NCBI GenBank assembly: GCA_049323755.1 | Contig: JBMOPE010000011.1 | Coordinates: forward strand, 1 to 64,000 | Direction of reading: 5' to 3' | Length of the DNA stretch: 64,000 nt | Source of the DNA: BRHc4a sp049323755 | GTDB taxonomy: Bacteria; Bacillota; Desulfotomaculia; Desulfotomaculales; Desulfocucumaceae | In this document: in pieces, positions 51,157 to 59,808 of the stretch | Numbering within the stretch: position 1 is the stretch's first letter | Layout of the letters: the number at the start of each line of letters is the position of its first letter | Translations under genes and position numbers: made by a program | The notes under the pieces: model-generated | Databases searched by the model: none | Told to the model about the DNA's origin: nothing | What the model saw: only the letters and a program-made list of their open reading frames with translations

Positions 51157-53349
51157 CTATTTTATCTTGACTCCGTACGTGTTTCGGGACAGAACCCTGG
51201 GGGCGCAGTCGGGGCACGCTTTTGCCCGGTGATCCCTTCCGAAGTGCCCCTTTATATTATCTGTAACAAAATCAAGATGTCTTACAGTAGCGAATGTTTT
51301 TCCGCATACCTCGCAGATAACAAGCTCCAGGCGGCTCATTAGTGTTCCGCACATCCGGAGCTCCCGGAAGCCGTCGCTGTCTTCAAGGGAAATAGCCCCG
51401 GTAGGGCAGTTAACATAACAGGTGCCACAGCCTATACAGGTTTGCTCTGAGCGGCTGAAATCCGATTCGGGGCCTTCATCGGCGTCGATGTATCCAAGGC
51501 GTATGGCGTTTACCTTGATGTGTTTCCTGCAATTATCCACACATTTCCCGCAGGAGATGCATATGTCACAGCGCAGGCATCTTCTGGCCTCGGTCAGGGC
51601 GGCCTCCTGGCTGACTGTAAGGGTTATTTCCTCAAATGTATTTTTCCTGCCGGCCAGGTAGAGGCTATGGGGGTATACAAGGCTTGGGGTGGACTTCTGA
51701 TCCGCTGAGACCTGGAGGAGAACCTTGCTTCTTCTTTTGTTCCTATTTTCATCAACCAGAACGATCCTGTCCCTGAGGAATGCGTCAATTCCGGCTGCGG
51801 CCTTTTTACCCCCGGCTATGGCCATTATCACCGTGGCGGGCCCTGTAACCGAATCCCCTGCCGAGAATACCCCGGGCTGGGATGTTTCCATGGTGAGGGG
51901 ATTTTTTACCACTATTCTTTTCTGGGCCACATCCACCAGTTGGACGTAGAGCTTTCCCTTAAGGTAAGTAAGCATAGGCTGCTGGCCGGTGGCAAAGATT
52001 ATCGAGTCAGCATCGATACTGTATTCCGAGTCCTTCACTGCAACGGGCTTGCGGCGGCCGCTTGCATCCGGGTCACTCAGTGCGTTTTTAATGCACTCAA
52101 TATACTTTACGTGACCGTCTTCTCCACCGACATTTATGGGTGAGACAAGGTAGTCTATTATTACACCTTCTCTTTCAGCGTCTTCTATCTCTTCTGTCAG
52201 TGCGGGCATTTCTTCCCTTGTTCGTCTGTAGACTATTCTTACCTCACTGGCCCCCAGTCGTAGCGACACCCTGGCCGCATCTATGGCTACGTTTCCGCCT
52301 CCAACCACCACCACTTTTTTCCCTTCCATATTAACCGATTCATCAAGTGGCTCCTGACCTTCAGAGTTGAGGAAGAGGTTAACCTTTCTGAGGAAGGTAA
52401 TTCCGTCGAAGACACCCTTGAATTTGTCAAGGTTTGCGATGGTGGGCTTTGAGCCTTCCCACGCCCCGGAACTTAAGAAGACTGCGGAGTATCCTTCTTT
52501 CTTTAGCGCCTCTATATCATAATTTCCTGAGATTGGGCTGTTAAGCTTAATCTCCACACCCATAGCCCTTATATAATCAATTTCTTCCCTGAGAACTTCC
52601 CTGGGCAGCCTGTACGGAGGTATTCCATAGGCAAGCATTCCTCCGGGGTGGGGCATTGCTTCATATATAGTCACCCCGTAGCCCCTCCTGGACAGAAAGT
52701 ATGCGCATGATAGTCCTGCAGGACCGGATCCTATTACGGCCACCCTTTCACTGTACTTTCTCTCCGGGGGAGAAAGTGGTTTTTTTATACCCGAAATGTC
52801 GTACGCCAGCCGTTTTAGAGCGCAAATTGATATCGGCCTGTCAACCATGCTTCTCCGGCAAGCTTTTTCACAGGGGTGCTCACAAACCCTGCCAAGTGTT
52901 CCCGGCAGAGGGACATCCTCCCGTATTAGCTCCAGGGCCTCTTCGTGGAAACCCATTCCAACCAGGGCAATATAGTTGGGAATATCTATTCCGGCAGGGC
53001 AGGCCGCCTGACATGGGGCAATGACCAGTTGTGGGCACTGGGCCGAGGGACATACCCTTTTTTCTATATGCGCCGTAAAATCACCCATGTTTTCCCGCAG
53101 GATGGTGATTACTGCTTCGGCTACATCCCTTCCCCTATCGCAGCGGCAGTCGGCTATAACATCTCCGGCCAGAATACCGATTGTTTCAATTACATCCATG
53201 TCACGGGGGGCTTCGCCTACCATCACGCTCTCCAGCATTTTCAGAATACTGGAGAATTTTCGGCGGCATACACTGCAGCATGCTTCCCCCTCAATGAAGG
53301 AAGTAATTATATCCTCAGTCTTTTTAACCATACAGGCGTTGTCCGCCAT
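51157..53349 (-). CDS. GltD-like NAD(P)H:acceptor flavoprotein fused to Fe-S domains
   Basis: A 730-residue fusion. Residues about 15-105 resemble the C-terminal Fe-S domain of NuoF but with altered cysteine spacing (EACCSVCRRKF and IADCRCDRG). A GltD-type double-cluster domain (about 110-185) has CQAACPAGIDIPNYI and CEHPCEKACRR. The FAD site is VAVIGSGPAGLSCAYFLSRR (about 207) and the NAD(P) site is VVVVGGGNVAIDAARVSLRL (about 355). Two C-terminal [4Fe-4S] motifs follow (CDICISCGKCVDNC and CIGCGTCYVNCPTGAI). A Zn-like tail has CEVCGK and CPDC. It is third in the Mo operon and probably links NAD(P)H or ferredoxin to the catalytic subunit. Confidence 0.9.
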   Translation of the reverse strand: MADNACMVKKTEDIITSFIEGEACCSVCRRKFSSILKMLESVMVGEAPRDMDVIETIGILAGDVIADCRCDRGRDVAEAVITILRENMGDFTAHIEKRVCPSAQCPQLVIAPCQAACPAGIDIPNYIALVGMGFHEEALELIREDVPLPGTLGRVCEHPCEKACRRSMVDRPISICALKRLAYDISGIKKPLSPPERKYSERVAVIGSGPAGLSCAYFLSRRGYGVTIYEAMPHPGGMLAYGIPPYRLPREVLREEIDYIRAMGVEIKLNSPISGNYDIEALKKEGYSAVFLSSGAWEGSKPTIANLDKFKGVFDGITFLRKVNLFLNSEGQEPLDESVNMEGKKVVVVGGGNVAIDAARVSLRLGASEVRIVYRRTREEMPALTEEIEDAEREGVIIDYLVSPINVGGEDGHVKYIECIKNALSDPDASGRRKPVAVKDSEYSIDADSIIFATGQQPMLTYLKGKLYVQLVDVAQKRIVVKNPLTMETSQPGVFSAGDSVTGPATVIMAIAGGKKAAAGIDAFLRDRIVLVDENRNKRRSKVLLQVSADQKSTPSLVYPHSLYLAGRKNTFEEITLTVSQEAALTEARRCLRCDICISCGKCVDNCRKHIKVNAIRLGYIDADEGPESDFSRSEQTCIGCGTCYVNCPTGAISLEDSDGFRELRMCGTLMSRLELVICEVCGKTFATVRHLDFVTDNIKGHFGRDHRAKACPDCAPRVLSRNTYGVKIK

Positions 53350-53363
53350 CTATTTCCACCCCG

Positions 53364-53876
53364 TTACTTTATGCTTTTTCCTGAAAAAATCTCTCTGGCA
53401 AATCTTTGCCGCTTTGTGTCCGGCACATTGTCCGCCGATCCAAACAAAAGACAGTTGGTCGGGCAGGCAGTGACACACGCCGGTTTGAGTCCCTCGTCCA
53501 TACGGTCCTTGCAATAGTCGCACTTTACCGCGATCCCCTTTTTGGAATCCCACTGGGGCGCACTCCATGGGCAGGCTATCATACAGCTCTTGCAGCCCAC
53601 GCACAGATCCTCGTCAATGTAAATAATACCGTCACCGGGCCGCTTCGTTATAGCGCCGCTGGGGCATGCCGCCAGGCACCAGGGCTTTTCGCAGTGGAAG
53701 CAGGACATGAAGGCAAAGGTTGCCTTCGGCCGGCCGTCTATATTAAAGGGGCCAACCTCCACTATTTGATTGGGTTTGGGCCCGACGCCCAGACCCTTGT
53801 TTATCTTGCACTGCACCTGGCAGGCTCGGCAGGATATACACTTTTTATCATCATGAAAAAGGTAGTAATGACTCAT
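53364..53876 (-). CDS. four-cluster ferredoxin-like electron-transfer subunit
   Basis: A 170-residue DmsB/HycB-type subunit with four [4Fe-4S] motifs: CISCRACQVQCKINKG, CFHCEKPWCLAACPSGAI, CVGCKSCMIACPW, and CDYCKDRMDEG with CVTACPTNC. It transfers electrons to or from the molybdopterin subunit encoded just upstream. GGAGGG precedes the ATG, and it lies 14 bases before the flavoprotein gene. No signal peptide is present. Confidence 0.93.
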   Translation of the reverse strand: MSHYYLFHDDKKCISCRACQVQCKINKGLGVGPKPNQIVEVGPFNIDGRPKATFAFMSCFHCEKPWCLAACPSGAITKRPGDGIIYIDEDLCVGCKSCMIACPWSAPQWDSKKGIAVKCDYCKDRMDEGLKPACVTACPTNCLLFGSADNVPDTKRQRFAREIFSGKSIK

Positions 53877-53923
53877 TGTTAACCCTCCTAGATAGAATTA
53901 AGGTACTGGTGCCAAAAGCCAGT

Positions 53924-56005
53924 CTACGCCGGCTTTACGGTTACATGAACATGCTGTAAGGCCGGGCTTCCTCCAACCATGTCAGTAATATTTTCCTGCA
54001 GCATGGTGTCGCTGGCGCCCTTGTTGTAGCACCTTGTTTGTACCGGCACCTTGCGGCCGAAGCCATGCAATAAGAAAACGGCTTCGGGGTGGATTAAGTC
54101 AGTCACGTAAGCGCGAATTTTTTCAGTGCCCCGGGAGGATGTGACCAGAACTTCCTGTCCGTCCTTTATTCCCAGTTTTTTCGCCTCGGACTTGTTAATC
54201 CACAGCAGGTTTTCAGATACCAGTTCATTTAAGTGAGGGTTGTTTTGCGTGGAAACATGGGTATGGGCCACGTTACGGCCTATGAGCAGGCGGAAAGAGC
54301 CTTCCTCAGGCGGTGAAACCGGCTCATAGGGAGGGAATGACGGTATTCCGCTGTTTTCAAACAGGCTGGAAACAAATTCAAGTTTCCCTGAGGGAGTTTT
54401 AAACTTAATCCCATCTTTTCTGTCCCAGTAGATGGGGTCCTTGCTCAGGCTTACCACGCCTTTGGCCTCAAAGTCCTTGATGGAGATACCTGTTCCCTCA
54501 AGCTGGTAGGCCCAGAGATCTTCCAGGGAGTTATACGGGAAATAGTGTCCAATGTCAAGTCTGTCAGCCAGGAGTTTCATGATTTCCCACCCGGGCTTGG
54601 TGTCATACCTGGGTGTAACGGCAGGATTCCTTATAACAAGACTGGGCTTTAATCCGTTGGCCTCCTGAATGGAATCCCCTCTTTCCAGGTATATGGACTC
54701 GGGCAGTATAACATCGGCCAGCCAGGCTGTTTCACTGAACTGTATGTCTATGGCCACCAGGAGGTCCAGCTTGCTGAAAGCCTTTTTATTATTTTCATAG
54801 TCGGGTATGGAAAGCATCGGGTCATGCCGCCATACCAGCATAGCCTTTACAGGATACGGGTCCTCGGACAGTATCACATTGGGAAGCATTTGAACAACCC
54901 CGTGGGCAGGGTCCGGGGTGGGGAATCTGGGTGTGCCCACGCCGTCACACCTCTCGTCCGACACCTTGGGAAGATCCTGTTCCACCAGCTTTCTGAGCGG
55001 CTTTTTGCCGGCGTCTTTGGCTCCCTTTTTGAAGAACAGTCCTCCGGGGGCCTCGATATTCCCCATCAGGGCGTTTAGTATAATGAGGGATCTTCTGAAG
55101 TATACTTCGTTCAAGTAGTGGGAGCAGCGGTAGCCGTAGTGGAAAATAACCGAGGGCTTTGCCTCGCTTGCCTCCCGGGCAAGGTTTATAATCTCCTGCG
55201 CCGGTATTCCGGTTTCCTGCTCCGCCCACTTTGGAGTGTAGGTCTCCACAAAGCTCTGGAGCTTCTTAAAGCCCTCGACCCACCTGTTGACAAATTCCTT
55301 GTCATAAAGACCTTCCTTAATAATTACGTTTATGAGGGCATAGTTGAGAGCAAGGTCAGTCCCCGGCCGTATCATCATGTATTTATGAGCCTTGGTGGCT
55401 GTGACGGTTATTCTGGGATCTATATAGGTGAGCTTTGTTCCGCTGTCCAGCCCCTGAATAAGCTGTTTGACGGCTTTGAGCTCAATGGATTCAAAATAAT
55501 TGCGCCCGTAGAGTATTATGTGTTTTGCCTTGCCCAGGTCCACGCCGGCGCTTCCATCGGCGTATCCCGTCAGAGACCTGAAAGCCGTATTGAGAGAGCC
55601 CTTGCAGCAGGAGTCATGGGTAAAGTAGTTGGGAGAGCCTATGGCTTTCATAAAAGTTTTACTTATATGTGAATTAAGGTGGGCCCTCTCGGTCATAGCA
55701 ATGCTGCGGCCACCATTTTTTTCCTTAATCTCCCTGAGTTTCTCGGCCACATAATCGAGGGCCTCTTCCCAGGTGGCCTCCCTCCACTGTCCGGAGCCCC
55801 TGGGGCCGGTCCTGATTAATGGGCTCTTAATCCTCTCATCATCGTTTAAAAGGCTTACCCCGGCAGCCCCTTTGGGGCAAATGCTTCCTTCAATACCCGC
55901 TACATGGGGGTTCCCTTCAATAAGCTTTACATCATCATTCTTTACCATAACCTTGATGGGGCACCTTACAGTACACATTAAGCACATACTATAAACGTGT
56001 TGCAT
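53924..56005 (-). CDS. molybdopterin oxidoreductase, thiosulfate/polysulfide reductase-like
   Basis: A 693-residue DMSO-reductase-family enzyme. The N-terminal [4Fe-4S] motif is YSMCLMCTVRCPIKV with a fourth Cys in GSICPKGAAG. The active-site region has FTHDSCCKGSLNTAF with likely Mo/W-ligating Cys. Later motifs are IDPRITVTATKAHKYMMIRP, then ALMGNIEAPGGLFF, and the C-terminal pterin-binding domain with GRNVAHTHVSTQNNPHLNEL. There is no Tat signal and no NrfD-type membrane anchor next to it, so it should be cytoplasmic. The start is ATG 56005, nine bases after GGGAGG. Substrate is not certain; sulfur compounds or formate-like reductants are possible. Confidence 0.88.
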   Translation of the reverse strand: MQHVYSMCLMCTVRCPIKVMVKNDDVKLIEGNPHVAGIEGSICPKGAAGVSLLNDDERIKSPLIRTGPRGSGQWREATWEEALDYVAEKLREIKEKNGGRSIAMTERAHLNSHISKTFMKAIGSPNYFTHDSCCKGSLNTAFRSLTGYADGSAGVDLGKAKHIILYGRNYFESIELKAVKQLIQGLDSGTKLTYIDPRITVTATKAHKYMMIRPGTDLALNYALINVIIKEGLYDKEFVNRWVEGFKKLQSFVETYTPKWAEQETGIPAQEIINLAREASEAKPSVIFHYGYRCSHYLNEVYFRRSLIILNALMGNIEAPGGLFFKKGAKDAGKKPLRKLVEQDLPKVSDERCDGVGTPRFPTPDPAHGVVQMLPNVILSEDPYPVKAMLVWRHDPMLSIPDYENNKKAFSKLDLLVAIDIQFSETAWLADVILPESIYLERGDSIQEANGLKPSLVIRNPAVTPRYDTKPGWEIMKLLADRLDIGHYFPYNSLEDLWAYQLEGTGISIKDFEAKGVVSLSKDPIYWDRKDGIKFKTPSGKLEFVSSLFENSGIPSFPPYEPVSPPEEGSFRLLIGRNVAHTHVSTQNNPHLNELVSENLLWINKSEAKKLGIKDGQEVLVTSSRGTEKIRAYVTDLIHPEAVFLLHGFGRKVPVQTRCYNKGASDTMLQENITDMVGGSPALQHVHVTVKPA

Positions 56006-56135
56006 CAACAAAAACCTCCCCTTAGTACTAAGTCAGTCCCTATGTTTTCCCGTATCACGGGTAAATTTATAAAATATCAATCAGGATGAGTTAATTGAAT
56101 CCAAGTCCTGCTACCCCTTTCATAAGAAATTATAA

Positions 56136-56162
56136 TTGTATAAATAACTATCTATTATACAA
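56136..56162. promoter_or_regulatory. candidate operator upstream of the molybdenum operon
   Basis: TTGTATAA and TTATACAA form an inverted repeat with an 11-base spacer, about 130 bases before the Mo-enzyme start. It is a plausible binding site for a Crp/Fnr-type regulator, though wider than the classic spacing. The remaining gap to 56470 holds no supported gene. Confidence 0.45.
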
Positions 56163-56470
56163 AATATCAGATAAGGGAAATGGGTAATGTCGCCGCAGTG
56201 ACAAAAAAAATGTCTTCTTCTTGACAGTGTGACTGTGTATATATTTTTCAGGCTTCATAGAAAAGGCTTTGCTACTGTATTCGTGGCGGTGACAATTTTC
56301 AGCTGTTTTAAAAAACTGCTGCTTAAAAAATAATGATTTTTCACTACATATTTGTTTTGAAGCTGACATATATAAGTCGCCCTCAGGACTTAAAAATGTT
56401 ACTATTTTTGGTATTCTCAAGAATAAAAGGTTCTTTACCGGGGGTGTAGGTTATAAAGGAAGCGGAAGAA

Positions 56471-56983
56471 ATGACAGGTGCAGGATCTATAAAAGGCCAG
56501 GGGGGCCCTGTTTTTAGGGAGCGGGTATTAAGGGAGTATGAAAGGGAGTTCCTTCGGGATATAGGCAGAAGGGTTGAGTATAAAAAAGGCCGGATTTTAT
56601 TTAGGGCGGGAGAATCCGCAGGGAAGATATTCCTTGTTGAGAACGGCCAGGTAGGTGTTGGCCGGATTAGTGGGGATGAGCTCAATATGTCTGTGGAAAG
56701 GCTCAGAAGGCCCGGGGAGCTGGTTGGATTATGTGCTTTTTTTTGTAGTGACAGAAGTTGTGACGCGCAGGCCCTCAGTGATGTTACAGTTTTATCGGTT
56801 GACAGAGATGATTTTCAGGAGCTGCTTAACAGCGATCCTTTTTTTCTAAAAAGTATTATGAGCATACTGCATGAAAGGGCTGAAAGCTGTGGGTCTGCAG
56901 AGGATGGCATTGGCTATGCGGAGAAATCCTGCACAGGAGCCCGGAAGTTTTCCCGGGATAATTGTCAAACAGACGACAGGTGA
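56471..56983 (+). CDS. cNMP-binding domain protein lacking a DNA-binding domain
   Basis: A 170-residue protein with only the beta-barrel of Crp/Fnr regulators: YKKGRILFRAGESAGKIFLV, ENGQVGVGRISGDELNM, RRPGELVGLCAFFC. After the long helix (SIMSILHERAESCG) the chain ends with a Cys-containing tail and has no helix-turn-helix. It may be a truncated regulator, or a ligand-binding partner that forms dimers with the full regulator at 50130. It diverges from the molybdenum operon. GGAAG precedes the ATG. Confidence 0.82.
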   Translation: MTGAGSIKGQGGPVFRERVLREYEREFLRDIGRRVEYKKGRILFRAGESAGKIFLVENGQVGVGRISGDELNMSVERLRRPGELVGLCAFFCSDRSCDAQALSDVTVLSVDRDDFQELLNSDPFFLKSIMSILHERAESCGSAEDGIGYAEKSCTGARKFSRDNCQTDDR

Positions 56984-57015
56984 TTGTCATTAATATGACA
57001 AAGCTAAAGTCTTGC

Positions 57016-57042
57016 GGCTGACATTGGTCAGCCCTTTTTTTT
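57016..57042 (+). terminator. terminator of the cNMP-domain gene
   Basis: GGCTGAC and GTCAGCC pair across a short loop, followed by eight T residues. The stretch from here to 57324 has no supported gene; an 86-codon frame lacks a ribosome binding site. Confidence 0.88.
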
Positions 57043-57324
57043 GGTAGGGTATGAATGTAGGGGTTTGTTTAAGCATAACAGGCGGAAAGGAGGGTATTCT
57101 AAAACCTTATTAGCGGAAAAACAGTATACACCGACATATTTTTTGTGCTATTTTGGGGAAAAGGACTGGTTATCTGATTTTAAGCAGGTTTTCAGAATGT
57201 CTTCCCATTACCATGTTATACTGCCAAGGCAGTTAAGCAAATCCGGAAAGAAAGAGGTGTCAATCCCGGCGGGGAAGACTAATCCCATATATAATGGGTA
57301 AGAGAGTTATGCCGGGGATAAAAT

Positions 57325-58518
57325 TTGTTTAATAAAAACAGGTTGTATAAGGCTTCATTAATTATTTTGGTAGTACTTCTGGCAGGGCTGGTATTTGGAA
57401 CAATGGTTTCCGGTGCTCAGACTGTGGGTAATGACCTGGGACTGGGAGGAAAGCTGGGGGCCGCCATCGCCAAGGCTCCGGTCGGAACCGGTGCCGGACA
57501 GGTTGATCTCAACGCTCCCAAGGGATTCCTGGGTATCCCCGGGGCGCCTAAAATCAGCCCGGTTGTTGCATTCCTCTGGGCTGTATGGGTAGGCTGGATT
57601 TTTACCACGGTCGGAGCTTTCGGCGGAATTATGGCCGGTGTGGGACACATGACTGTATTTGGCCTTGGCGATTATACCAAGGGCTTTAAAAAGACTGCTC
57701 CTGAATTCAATAAGGTTATGACCGATTCACTTCGGATGGCCAACCAGTGGCTGGTGGGCCTCTCATCGGCGATTAGCGTTCTTACCTATCTCCGTTCAAA
57801 GCGCCTTGCCTGGCCGCTGGGTCTGGCTCTTGGCTTTGGATCACTTTTGGGAGCTTATTTCATCCCCTTACTTACCGGGGGTAAAATTTCCTTTAGCGCG
57901 TACCAGGGCTGGTTTGGCGTAGCTGTATTCGTAGTTGGCGGATTCCTCCTGTATGAAACCACCCCCAGGGGCCAGGAAGGTAAAAAGGCTGCCAAGGCTG
58001 CTGCCCAGGCCTTTGAGAAGAGCGTTAAGGAAAAGGGAAGCAGTGAAGATACCGGCGCCGAGGGAATTAAGGTTACCAAGTGGGGCATTGGCAGGATTGA
58101 GTTCTCCTTCTTCGGAGTGGAGTTTGGTTTTAATCCGATCATGGCCTTTATCGGCGGCCTTTTAATAGCTGCAATATCCTCCTTCCTGGGAGTGGGCGGA
58201 GGCTTCCTGTATGTGCCTTACCTTACCAGCCTCGTGGGTCTTCCCATGTTTGTTGTGGCTGGCACCTCGGCTCTGGCGGTTTTGATAAGCATGATTACCA
58301 GTATTATGTCTTACCTCACCAATACCGGGGCTGCTGTGGACTGGGCGCTCATTGGCGTTGAGCTTATAGGTGTTTTTATCGGCTCAATGATCGGCCCCCG
58401 CACTCAGAAGTACATCCCTGACATCTGGCTTAAGAGAATTTTCGTAGTACTGGCCCTGTATGTGGGTCTTGGCTACTTCAGCAAGGGCTTCTTTGGCCAG
58501 GCCTGGGTTCCGATGTAA
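57325..58518 (+). CDS. TauE/SafE family anion exporter (copy 3)
   Basis: A 397-residue membrane protein, larger than copies 1 and 2. A first helix (about 7-30, possibly a signal anchor) and a region with PKGFLGIPGAPKISPVVAFL precede the core. A first motif GAFGGIMAGVGHMTVFGLGD and a second GVGGGFLYVPYLTSLVGLPM mark the two repeats. A charged cytoplasmic loop (about 215-255, rich in Lys and Ala) separates the halves. The start is a TTG with GGGG upstream. It is followed by a small membrane protein gene 80 bases away. Its position beside the Mo operon suggests export of a sulfur oxyanion. Confidence 0.9.
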   Translation: MFNKNRLYKASLIILVVLLAGLVFGTMVSGAQTVGNDLGLGGKLGAAIAKAPVGTGAGQVDLNAPKGFLGIPGAPKISPVVAFLWAVWVGWIFTTVGAFGGIMAGVGHMTVFGLGDYTKGFKKTAPEFNKVMTDSLRMANQWLVGLSSAISVLTYLRSKRLAWPLGLALGFGSLLGAYFIPLLTGGKISFSAYQGWFGVAVFVVGGFLLYETTPRGQEGKKAAKAAAQAFEKSVKEKGSSEDTGAEGIKVTKWGIGRIEFSFFGVEFGFNPIMAFIGGLLIAAISSFLGVGGGFLYVPYLTSLVGLPMFVVAGTSALAVLISMITSIMSYLTNTGAAVDWALIGVELIGVFIGSMIGPRTQKYIPDIWLKRIFVVLALYVGLGYFSKGFFGQAWVPM

Positions 58519-58598
58519 GAAAGACTTATTTCAAAAGTCCGGTGCCGGAGAAGCATTTTATCCGGCACCGGGCCAATGCTTTCAGGGAGGTGTAAGGT

Positions 58599-59147
58599 AT
58601 GGACTGGTGGACTGCGCTTGACGGATTTTTAATTATTTTCTACCGTTTAACTGGTTGGGCTGTCCCTGACTATTTTATAGGCACATTTATGTTGGCCATA
58701 TTGACTGTAATAATTGGGGATTTTACCACATCTCTGGTTTACCGGGCTAACCGCTCTTATTTTAAAAGGCTGAATACCAGGTTGGGAGAGCTTCACGAGT
58801 CATCCATGGTGGCTCTGCGCCTAAAGGACAAAACAAGTTATAAGGCCGTCAACCGGGAGGCTAACGATACCTTCGGCCAGGTTTTTTTTGGCATGTTCGG
58901 CCTGTCGGCATCCTACCTGTGGCCTGCGTTTTTCGCCCTGGCATGGATGCAGACAAGATTTGAAGGCATAAGCTTTCCTCTTTTTACAAACAAGCTGACC
59001 ACCGGCTATTTTTTCACCTTCCTGGTAAGCTACATTCTGGCCCGGGTTACTTTTTCAAAGCTAAGGCCTTACCTTCCCTATTTTAAGAATGTAATGAATG
59101 ATGAAATACATGAGTCAAAACTTGCAATAAATGATAAGGTAAGTTAG
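58599..59147 (+). CDS. three-helix membrane protein accompanying TauE copy 3
   Basis: A 182-residue protein with three membrane helices (about 23-45, 92-115 and 133-152). A charged segment sits between the first two (RSYFKRLNTRLGELHESSMV and LRLKDKTSYKAVNREANDTF). The topology, with one helix, a cytoplasmic helical stretch and two more helices, recalls the archaeal DUF106/EMC3 and YidC-type insertases, but similarity is only at the level of layout. GGGAGG precedes the ATG. It is probably co-transcribed with the exporter. Function unknown. Confidence 0.72.
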   Translation: MDWWTALDGFLIIFYRLTGWAVPDYFIGTFMLAILTVIIGDFTTSLVYRANRSYFKRLNTRLGELHESSMVALRLKDKTSYKAVNREANDTFGQVFFGMFGLSASYLWPAFFALAWMQTRFEGISFPLFTNKLTTGYFFTFLVSYILARVTFSKLRPYLPYFKNVMNDEIHESKLAINDKVS

Positions 59148-59193
59148 CTTTTACAACTCATAATAACAACTGTTTTTCCGCTTCTAATTAATG

Positions 59194-59226
59194 GACCTGC
59201 CTTTTAAAGAGCAGGTCTTCTTTTTC
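59194..59226 (+). terminator. terminator after the TauE copy 3 unit
   Basis: GACCTGC and GCAGGTC pair across a ten-base loop, followed by a T-rich tract. Confidence 0.88.
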
Positions 59227-59417
59227 CTGTAACTGAATTCTATCATGGTATAATGGCAATGTTAAATTAAGATGCATTATCTTTTAAATAAGCAAAAGTT
59301 ATTATGCATCCCCATTGGAAGAATAGTATTCTAAAATGTCCTATAATACGATTAACGGTATAATGAACTGTTTATATTTTTTTTATGATAGCGAACCGCC
59401 GCTAAGCTCTGCGAATG

Positions 59418-59582
59418 TCAAATCGGATCAACCTCATCCAGTGCCAGCCTTGTCACTTTAGTGAAATCCTTTTCCTTTTTTTCTTCCCTGGAGGCGTTTA
59501 CCTCCAGTATGTCATAATTACCCGGTGCAAATTCAGGAAGTTCTTTATCCGGACTTATCGCATTTTTCTTATCTTTGCTCAT
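59418..59582 (-). CDS. 54-residue acidic/basic small protein
   Basis: A short gene on the minus strand reading MSKDKKNAISPDKELPEFAP, then GNYDILEVNASREEKKEKDF, then TKVTRLALDEVDPI and a stop. AGGAGGG lies six bases before the ATG. It is highly charged with no membrane segment or cysteine. The C-terminal part looks helical. Function unknown; codon use and the ribosome binding site argue that it is real. Confidence 0.68.
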   Translation of the reverse strand: MSKDKKNAISPDKELPEFAPGNYDILEVNASREEKKEKDFTKVTRLALDEVDPI

Positions 59583-59808
59583 ATATGTCCCTCCTGTGGG
59601 CTTAGCGCCTTTAGCTATGGTTATTCTTCTTCAAAAAAAATCAAAAATATTCATGTACATGTTCCCCATTTTTACTGGTTGGAGTATAATAATCCTAATA
59701 GCTCAATAAGAGGTTTTCGTTCCCTGCTGCTTAGTCCTAGGGTGGTGTTAGGCAGATTCCGGGATTCCCTCACCATTTGGGCTAAGTTAATCTTTAGGAG
59801 GTTTATCT

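Noticed and set aside
56148..56420. 90-codon frame on the minus strand upstream of the Mo operon
   Set aside because: No ribosome binding site, and it covers the candidate operator and promoter region.
57041..57301. 86-codon frame between the cNMP-domain gene and TauE copy 3
   Set aside because: It begins in the T-run of a terminator without a ribosome binding site and has no recognisable pattern.
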